This document shows, piece by piece, positions 11,145 through 16,048 of a stretch of 16,048 nt of DNA. Below the pieces are notes generated by a model. It did no database searches. It saw nothing but the letters and a program-made list of their open reading frames with translations, and was not told the DNA's origin. Every line of letters starts with the position of its first letter. Position 1 is the stretch's first letter. Source of the stretch: Chloroflexota bacterium (GTDB taxonomy: Bacteria; Chloroflexota; Dormibacteria; Dormibacterales; Dormibacteraceae); NCBI GenBank assembly GCA_005879675.1, contig VBJE01000021.1, positions 1 to 16,048 of the forward strand. Direction: 5' to 3'. The translations under genes were made by a program, and so were the position numbers.

Positions 11145-12500
11145 ATGGTCGCCGGTGCCACGACCTTCGCGAGACCGCTGAAGGCCGCGCTCGTCGGCGT
11201 GCCGGCGGCGGGGATCGTCCTGGCCGCGATCGCGGCCGCCACCGGCGGATTCGCGGCCGCCGACCGCTCGCGGCTGCTCCTGATCCCCGCCTGCTTCGCC
11301 GCGGTGGCGCTCGCGGAGAGGTTCCCGGTCAAGATCGGCCCGCAGCAGAAGATCAACCTGGGCGCTCTCCCGTGCCTGGTCGCGGTCCTGCTGCTGCCGC
11401 CAGGCCTGGGGCCTGCCACCGCCGGGCTGAGCGTTCTCGCCGGCAACCGCTTCGTCCGCCGCAGCTGGACCGAGAGCGCATACAACGCGGGCAATGTGCT
11501 GGCCGCCGCAGCCCTCGCGTCGCTGGTCGGTGCCCTGGGCACCACGGAGGACCTGGTTCGCGATGCGCGGGCGACGCTGGGCGCGTTCGTCTACCTCGCC
11601 GTCAACCTCGGCCTCGCCGTGGTGCCGCCCTCGTTCCTCACCGGCCGCCCGTACGTGTCGCTCCTGCGCGGGGCCGCATCCGCGACCTGGCCGGCCTCCG
11701 TGACCCTGGCCGCGTGCGCGGTGACGATGTCGGTCCTCTTCGTGGAGTCGCCGCTCGCCGCGGTGCTGCCGCTGGCGGTGCTGCCGATGATCTACCGCAT
11801 GAACCGCGCCATCGAGGCGCAGGCGAACGCCAACGAGCAGCTGCAAGCCGTGCTGGCGGCACAGCGGAGATTCCTCACCGACGTCTCCCACCAGGTGGCG
11901 ACGCCGCTGGCGACGATCATGACCAACCTGTCCATCCTCCGCAGGGCGAATCGCGGAGGCGCCGCCGAAGACGCGGTCGCAGACAGCGTGGCCGAGGCCG
12001 AGCGCATGAAGCGGATGCTCGCCCGCCTGCGCTCGCTCGCGCACGCCGACGAGGACGTGCCGCTGCGCCGCGAGCTAATCGACCTCGCCGAGCTCACCGC
12101 CGACATCGTGCGGGCGTACACGGGGCAAGCGGCGACGTCAGGGGTCGACCTGGTCTCCGAGGTCGCCGCGCCGGCGCAGGTGAGCGCCGACAAGGACCTG
12201 TTGCGCGAGGCGCTCGCGAACCTGGTCGACAACGCGGTGCGCGTCAGTCCGCGGGGCGCGCAGGTGACGCTGAGCGTCGAGCGCGGTTCGGGCGGGCCGC
12301 TGATCGCGGTCGCCGACCACGGTCCGGGGATCGAGGAGGACCGGCTGCCGCGCCTGTTCGAGCGGTTCCAGCGCAGCGACTCGGGCAGCGGGCTCGGGCT
12401 CGCGATCGCGCGCCGGGTGGTCGAGCGACACGGCGGCACCATCAAGGTGAAGACCGCGCGCGGCGCCGGGAGCACGTTCACGATCGAGCTGCCGGGGTGA
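11145..12500 (+). CDS. Membrane sensor histidine kinase
   Basis: The 451-residue protein begins with a polytopic membrane sensor region (about 10-218, six to seven helices) that includes FPVKIGPQQKINLGALPCLV, with no large extracytoplasmic domain. A coiled linker precedes the dimerisation/phosphoacceptor domain, RRFLTDVSHQVATPLATIMT, with H249. The H-box reads SHQVATPL instead of the common SHELRTPL. The ATPase domain has the N-box (LREALANLVDNAVRVSP, N359/N363), G1 box (ADHGPGIEE), F-box (LFERFQRSD) and G2 box (GSGLGLAIARRVVERHGG), so it should be active. The ATG at 11145 is 5 nt after the secreted protein's stop. It is the presumed partner of the response regulator at 10059. Confidence 0.94.
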   Translation: MVAGATTFARPLKAALVGVPAAGIVLAAIAAATGGFAAADRSRLLLIPACFAAVALAERFPVKIGPQQKINLGALPCLVAVLLLPPGLGPATAGLSVLAGNRFVRRSWTESAYNAGNVLAAAALASLVGALGTTEDLVRDARATLGAFVYLAVNLGLAVVPPSFLTGRPYVSLLRGAASATWPASVTLAACAVTMSVLFVESPLAAVLPLAVLPMIYRMNRAIEAQANANEQLQAVLAAQRRFLTDVSHQVATPLATIMTNLSILRRANRGGAAEDAVADSVAEAERMKRMLARLRSLAHADEDVPLRRELIDLAELTADIVRAYTGQAATSGVDLVSEVAAPAQVSADKDLLREALANLVDNAVRVSPRGAQVTLSVERGSGGPLIAVADHGPGIEEDRLPRLFERFQRSDSGSGLGLAIARRVVERHGGTIKVKTARGAGSTFTIELPG

Positions 12501-12576
12501 GAGCAGACTGAGCCCCTGCGCGCAAGCGCGATAAGGACGGCTCGCAAGCTCGCTTCGCCATCTGATTGCTCCCCAG

Positions 12577-12599
12577 CCCTCTCCCCGAGGGGGAGAGGG
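12577..12599. terminator. Strong hairpin between convergent genes
   Basis: CCCTCTCCCC (12577-12586) pairs perfectly with GGGGAGAGGG (12590-12599) around a GAG loop. It sits between the ends of the histidine kinase gene (12500, rightward) and the TadG-like gene (12605, leftward), so a bidirectional role is plausible. There is no T-run on either side. Its composition resembles the second hairpins of the REP-like units at 9883-10032. Confidence 0.6.
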
Positions 12600-12604
12600 T
12601 GGTG

Positions 12605-13984
12605 CTAGCGGATGAGGCCTCCGTCGTAGGGCTGGCCCGCGACCGCGGTCAGCCCGCACACCCACTTGAACACCTGCTGCCCGTTGCCGCCGCCGGTCAC
12701 CGTCATGCTCTTCACGAAGACCGAACCGGTGAACTGTGGGCTCGAGTTGCCGTTGCTGACGTAGGGGCTGCTCGGCAGGTAGATGATCCCGCTCATGTCG
12801 GTGCCGGCGTGGGGACCGATCGTGACGCCGGCGGTGAAGGGGTTGGGGCCCGATCCCCAGAGGACGAAGTTGTGCGTGCCCATGGGGTCACGAAGGCCGG
12901 CGAAACCAGGTGGGTTGAGGTCGTCCAGTCCGTTGAGTACGGCCTGGCTCAGGTCCAGGGCGCCGTCAGACCCGTCGAGGACGATGGCGACAGCACCCGC
13001 CGGATCCGACACGCCGGACGGCATTTGAACGGTGTTGGTGATGTTCCCGAGCGACACGTTCGGCGCGTTGACGATCTTGTAGACGCCGCCGTTCATCAGC
13101 CCGCCGCTCGGCGCGAAGCCGCTGTAGATGCCGGGCAGCCAGCGGCCCTGCGCATCCTTCGCCATCCCCGCCGACGTGTAGACGACGTTGGGCGGGATGG
13201 GGGCCGCGTTGTCGTAGTTGTTCGGCGGGCCGATGTTCGGGTTCTGCGGCATCGGGTTGCCGTCGGTCGTGTGGTAGTCGAGGCCGTTGCCGCCACCGCC
13301 GTTGTCGAGGCGGTTGGGTATGTTGCCGGCGCATGGGGTGCCGTCGTAGTTGGTCTGCACGGACGGCACGCCTGTCGAATGCGGTCCGTCGTTGGCGCCG
13401 AACGAGCCGTACGCATAGACGGGCCCGGTCACCGTCTGGAATGCGGAGCCACCGCCGTTGATCTCCGCATCGCCGTTGACAGCCGCCACCGCGTACACGG
13501 CGCCGTTGAACTGCGGCCCCGGGACGGTCGCGCGGGCCGCCGCGGCCGACGTCAGCGTCGAGAACCCGAGCATGCGCGCGAAGATGCTCGGCTGCTGGTG
13601 AGAGATCACGACGTCGAGCACGCTCGGGTAGTTGAGGATGCCGTTGAAGCGCCATGAGTCCGCCAGCGTGATGGTGTAGCCGTTCACCGAGTACGTGCCG
13701 GCCGGGCAGTTGCCCGCGCCCGAGCACGCGCCGGTGGGGACGCTGAAGCTCAGCGAGGAGCCGAGATACTGCATGGCGACCCAGTGCGCGTTGCTCCCGC
13801 CGGGGCCGTAGGACCGCGCGCCCGCGAGAGCTGACGCGTCCGCGTACGCCTGCAGGTTCCGTCGGTCGGACATCGCGAGCCCGGTGTCGAAGACCATCAC
13901 GCCGAGCACGGTCAGGGTGATGATCATGGCCACGACGATGACCACCGCCTGACCGCTCTGTCGCCGCCGTGATCGCGCATTCAT
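12605..13984 (-). CDS. TadG-like pilus-assembly/secreted protein
   Basis: The 459-residue protein starts with RRRQSGQAVVIVVAMIITLT, a membrane helix (about 13-35), and then MSDRRNLQAYADASALAGAR. This is the N-terminal signature of the putative Flp pilus-assembly TadG-like domain. The large remainder is Gly/Asn/Pro-rich and probably extracytoplasmic, with segments such as AVNGDAEINGGGSAF and TGPVYAYGSFGAN suggesting beta-helical or repetitive beta structure; I see no clear von Willebrand factor A motif. It has few Cys. It is the third gene of a leftward operon behind two TadE-like genes, with one base between the preceding TGA and its ATG. It ends next to the 12577-12599 hairpin. Confidence 0.82.
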   Translation of the reverse strand: MNARSRRRQSGQAVVIVVAMIITLTVLGVMVFDTGLAMSDRRNLQAYADASALAGARSYGPGGSNAHWVAMQYLGSSLSFSVPTGACSGAGNCPAGTYSVNGYTITLADSWRFNGILNYPSVLDVVISHQQPSIFARMLGFSTLTSAAAARATVPGPQFNGAVYAVAAVNGDAEINGGGSAFQTVTGPVYAYGSFGANDGPHSTGVPSVQTNYDGTPCAGNIPNRLDNGGGGNGLDYHTTDGNPMPQNPNIGPPNNYDNAAPIPPNVVYTSAGMAKDAQGRWLPGIYSGFAPSGGLMNGGVYKIVNAPNVSLGNITNTVQMPSGVSDPAGAVAIVLDGSDGALDLSQAVLNGLDDLNPPGFAGLRDPMGTHNFVLWGSGPNPFTAGVTIGPHAGTDMSGIIYLPSSPYVSNGNSSPQFTGSVFVKSMTVTGGGNGQQVFKWVCGLTAVAGQPYDGGLIR

Positions 13985-13985
13985 C

Positions 13986-14615
13986 TCAATACTCCGCGAG
14001 CATCGTTGTGGACGAGGCGAGGCGCAGCAGGTTGGGCGCCGCGCTCCCCAGGAACGGGACCAGGCTGTCGTACCTGTAGATGACGGTGACCACCACCTGG
14101 AAGCAGCCCTTGTAGCGCGGGTTCGCGTACTCCGCGCCGCGCGAGCCGAGATCGCCTGGCATCGGGTCGCGGCCGAGCGCGCTGCGCGCGGTGGCGCAGT
14201 CCGCGTAGCCGCCCCCGCCGCCTTGCTCGGACGGCCAGATGCAAACCTGCGTCGTGCCCGCGACGGGCGTCGGACAGCCGGCGGGCGTGGCCTCGGTCAT
14301 GCTCGAGGTCCGGCTGTAGGAGCCCATGACCGCCTTCACCGTCTCGTTGATGCGGGTGTCCGTGAGGCATCCCGATCCGTTCGCCGAGGGCGTGAGCGCC
14401 AGTCCGGAGCACGTTCCGGTTGGCGAGCCGAACGCGTTGTCCGAGGTCACCTGGTTGGGCACCGCCTGGCGCGCGGCCTGCCGCGCTGCCTCGGCCACGG
14501 TCGAGGTGACCCAGTCGACGCGAAACAGGTCGATCGAGAGGGCGAGCAGGAAGAAGAGGAGAGGGAAGACGAGCGAGAACTCGACCAGCGCCTGGCCCTG
14601 GCTCTTGCCGCGCAT
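13986..14615 (-). CDS. TadE-like pseudopilin-type protein (second copy)
   Basis: The 209-residue protein reads MRGKSQGQALVEFSLVFPLL and continues as one hydrophobic helix (about 12-30). GQALVEF before the helix is the TadE hallmark, and its Glu serves in pseudopilin-like assembly. The helix is followed by VTSTVAEAARQAARQAV, typical of TadE. The rest contains several Cys and is probably extracytoplasmic. The frame is open upstream to 14678, but the ATG at 14615 is chosen because it matches the family N-terminus, overlaps the preceding TGA (TGATG) and has GGTGGAG just upstream. The second of three genes. Confidence 0.85.
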   Translation of the reverse strand: MRGKSQGQALVEFSLVFPLLFFLLALSIDLFRVDWVTSTVAEAARQAARQAVPNQVTSDNAFGSPTGTCSGLALTPSANGSGCLTDTRINETVKAVMGSYSRTSSMTEATPAGCPTPVAGTTQVCIWPSEQGGGGGYADCATARSALGRDPMPGDLGSRGAEYANPRYKGCFQVVVTVIYRYDSLVPFLGSAAPNLLRLASSTTMLAEY

Positions 14616-15154
14616 CAGTACTCCACCCGCTGCGACGACGTCACCTGGATCGGAAACGACGTTCCGAACATCGGCCACAGCACCGGGGTGATCACTGACA
14701 TCGGCTTGGAGATGGACGCCGTGATCGCGTCGGACCCCGCGTTGGCTGGGGCGGACCCGTTACCGGTCGCGTTGGTGACGGCGGCGCCGTTGAGGCAGTG
14801 GAAGGTCACGGTCAGGGTCGCGCCGGCGAGCACCGACCCGGATGCGGTGCCGTCCTTGGAGCTCTCGAGGGCCGCCTGGTTGGCGATCGTGCCGATCGCG
14901 CCACCGCCTGGCGGCAAAGGCGATGTGAGCGTGACCGCGACGGGGCCTCCGCTGGTGCCGGCGCAGACGCTGTCGGCAGTTCCGTGCTGGTACGAGGAGA
15001 CGGCGATGCGCAGCGCCTGACGCACCGAGTTCGTGACCGCCTCTCGGTAGTAGAACGAGCGGCCGAGGTCGGTCACACCGAGTGCCAGGAGCAGCACGAT
15101 CGGCAAGGTGATCGCCGCTTCGACGAGGGACTGCCCTCGCTGTCTTCCTCTCAC
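14615..15154 (-). CDS. TadE-like pseudopilin-type protein (first copy)
   Basis: The 179-residue protein starts (M)RGRQRGQSLVEAAITLPIV, with the GQSLVE TadE motif directly before a single membrane helix (about 14-32). SFYYREAVTNSVRQALRIAV follows. The mature domain is Ser/Thr/Ala/Gly-rich with two Cys. It is a paralogue of the next gene. The start is GTG at 15154, with AGGTGA three bases upstream; no ATG is available near the family N-terminus. It is the first gene of the TadE-TadE-TadG operon. Tad systems assemble Flp-type pili or related surface structures, but the ATPase, platform and secretin genes are not in this window. Confidence 0.85.
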   Translation of the reverse strand: MRGRQRGQSLVEAAITLPIVLLLALGVTDLGRSFYYREAVTNSVRQALRIAVSSYQHGTADSVCAGTSGGPVAVTLTSPLPPGGGAIGTIANQAALESSKDGTASGSVLAGATLTVTFHCLNGAAVTNATGNGSAPANAGSDAITASISKPMSVITPVLWPMFGTSFPIQVTSSQRVEY

Positions 15155-15157
15155 GTG

Positions 15158-15163
15158 TCACCT
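15158..15163 (-). promoter_or_regulatory. Ribosome binding site of the first TadE gene
   Basis: AGGTGA on the minus strand, 3 nt before the GTG at 15154, supports that start codon. Confidence 0.5.
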
Positions 15164-15200
15164 AAAACGAGTCCGGTCGACGCGTTCTTGCAGGGCTTGG

Positions 15201-15218
15201 GAACGCCCGCGCGCGTTC
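15201..15218. promoter_or_regulatory. Inverted repeat in divergent promoter region
   Basis: GAACGC and GCGTTC, separated by six bases, lie midway between the divergent TadE and gamma-glutamyltransferase genes. This is compatible with a dimeric regulator's operator, or with chance in GC-rich DNA. Confidence 0.3.
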
Positions 15219-15257
15219 GCGTCCGTGCAGCCAGATTTCAGGTGTTGAAAATTCAAT

Positions 15258-15263
15258 TAACTT
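15258..15263 (+). promoter_or_regulatory. Putative -10 element of the GGT-family gene
   Basis: TAACTT lies 6 nt before the GTG at 15270 in an unusually A/T-rich stretch (15243-15264). That stretch also contains the inverted repeat TTGAA-AA-TTCAA (15245-15256). No ribosome binding site is present, which again suggests a leaderless mRNA. Confidence 0.4.
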
Positions 15264-15269
15264 ACGTGC

Positions 15270-16048
15270 GTGGCGATCATCGTCTGCCCGCAACCGCTGG
15301 CGGCCGAGGTCGGGCTCGAGGTGATGCGGCGCGGGGGCAACGCGGTCGACGCCGCCGTCACGTGCGCCTTCGTGCAGGGCGTCATCGATCCGCAGATGTG
15401 CGGCATCGGCGGATGCGGCGTGATGCTTGTCCACAGCCCGGAGGGCGGCGATTCGGTGCTCGAGTTCTACGGCACCGCCGGTGCGCTCGTGCGCGAGGAC
15501 CAATGGGAGTCGATCTTCATCCGCGAAGCGGCGGACCGTTACGGATACGTGCTCGACGGCGGCCTGCACGAGGCGCTGACCCGGTTCGGCAGCATCACGT
15601 GGGAGGAGGCGATCGAGCCCGCGATCCCGCTCGCGCGCGACGGCTTCCCGGTCACGGGCTACGTGCACGGGTTCTGGACGACGGACTACGGGCCCGACGT
15701 GGTGCCGAACGCGCGGCGCATCCAGGCGACGCCCGCGGCGAAGGCCCTCTACACGCGCGACGGGGCGCTGTACGGGATCGGGGAGACGATGGTGCAGGCG
15801 GACCTGGCGCGAACCCTGGAAAGGCTCGCCGCCGAGGGACCGAGCGCCTTCTACCGCGGCGAGATCGCCGACGCCATCGCCGCGGACTTCGCCGCCCACG
15901 GCGGGTTCATCACCAAACAGGACCTCGAGTCGTACCGGGTCAACGTCACCGAGCCCATCCGCGGTACTTATCGCGGCCTGCAGGTCGTGGCGGCGGGGCC
16001 GCCGGCGGGGGGCTTGACGCTGCTGCAGATGCTCAACTTCCTCGAGGG
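15270..16048 (+). CDS. Gamma-glutamyltransferase-family protein, N-terminal part
   Basis: From the GTG at 15270 the frame stays open to the right edge (259 codons). The sequence PLAAEVGLEVMRRGGNAVDA, then GVIDPQMCGIGGCGVMLVH, is the N-terminal core of the GGT family (PF01019-type, Ntn hydrolase fold). ITWEEAIEPAIPLARDGFPV, EGPSAFYRGEIADAIAADF and LQVVAAGPPAGGLTLLQML match further large-subunit motifs. The self-processing Thr of the small subunit is beyond the window. At the position of the RExAP-type segment, whose Arg binds the substrate alpha-carboxylate in glutathione-cleaving GGTs, it reads EFYGTAGALV, so the substrate may differ. There is no signal peptide. The in-frame TAA at 15258-15260 leaves GTG 15270 as the only reasonable start. 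Confidence 0.9.
   Translation, partial: MAIIVCPQPLAAEVGLEVMRRGGNAVDAAVTCAFVQGVIDPQMCGIGGCGVMLVHSPEGGDSVLEFYGTAGALVREDQWESIFIREAADRYGYVLDGGLHEALTRFGSITWEEAIEPAIPLARDGFPVTGYVHGFWTTDYGPDVVPNARRIQATPAAKALYTRDGALYGIGETMVQADLARTLERLAAEGPSAFYRGEIADAIAADFAAHGGFITKQDLESYRVNVTEPIRGTYRGLQVVAAGPPAGGLTLLQMLNFLE

Noticed and set aside
12566..13657. 363-codon plus-strand open frame
   Set aside because: Antisense of the TadG-like gene and overlaps the terminator hairpin.
15162..15899. 245-codon minus-strand open frame at the right end
   Set aside because: Antisense of the GGT-family gene, which is open to the window edge and carries clear family motifs.

Overview
This window is about 16 kb of high-GC bacterial chromosome with densely packed, ordinary-looking genes. 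There is no sign of phage, transposase, CRISPR or plasmid functions. The gene content (an F420-type deazaflavin-dependent nitroreductase-family protein, an M32 carboxypeptidase, a PGPGW membrane protein, an LCP protein, TadE/TadG-like proteins, and many GTG starts directly behind a TANNNT box) suggests a soil-type Actinobacteriota or terrestrial Chloroflexota/Dormibacterota lineage. That assignment is inference. No rRNA or marker gene is present to settle it.

Layout. 1-594 (minus): N-terminal part of an M32 carboxypeptidase, cut by the window edge. 627-699: tRNA-Arg(TCT), followed by a 13-bp inverted repeat. 785-1618 (minus): EamA/DMT permease whose first helix is encoded upstream of any ATG/GTG/TTG codon. 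1679-1945 (plus): PGPGW membrane protein. 1947-2854 (minus): two overlapping, distantly paralogous hypothetical genes. 2923-3357 (plus): Ddn-family protein, sharing a CTAG stop overlap with a HEAT-repeat gene at 3354-4094 (minus). 4131-7667 (plus): tightly coupled metal-transport operon made of a short CDF-like cation transporter, a PRC-barrel/MgtE-N/CBS protein with no membrane channel, and an Nramp homologue whose metal site is of the Mg2+-type NRMT variety. 7733-9867 (plus): LCP cell-envelope protein overlapping a membrane-anchored beta-propeller protein. 9883-10032: three REP-like palindromic units. 10059-12500 (plus): OmpR-type response regulator, a small secreted protein and a membrane histidine kinase. 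12577-12599: terminator hairpin between convergent genes. 12605-15154 (minus): TadE-TadE-TadG operon. 15270-16048 (plus): N-terminal part of a gamma-glutamyltransferase-family protein, cut by the window edge.

How the genes may work together. The strongest functional unit is the metal operon, where an MgtE-like cytosolic Mg2+-sensing module is separated from its usual channel and placed directly ahead of an NRMT-like transporter. The second is the two-component system with a signal-peptide protein encoded between its two partners, a good candidate for an extracytoplasmic accessory or output. LCP/beta-propeller and Tad genes point to cell-envelope and surface-appendage functions. There is no gene-free stretch longer than about 190 bases; the longest, 9868-10058, is filled by the palindromic units.
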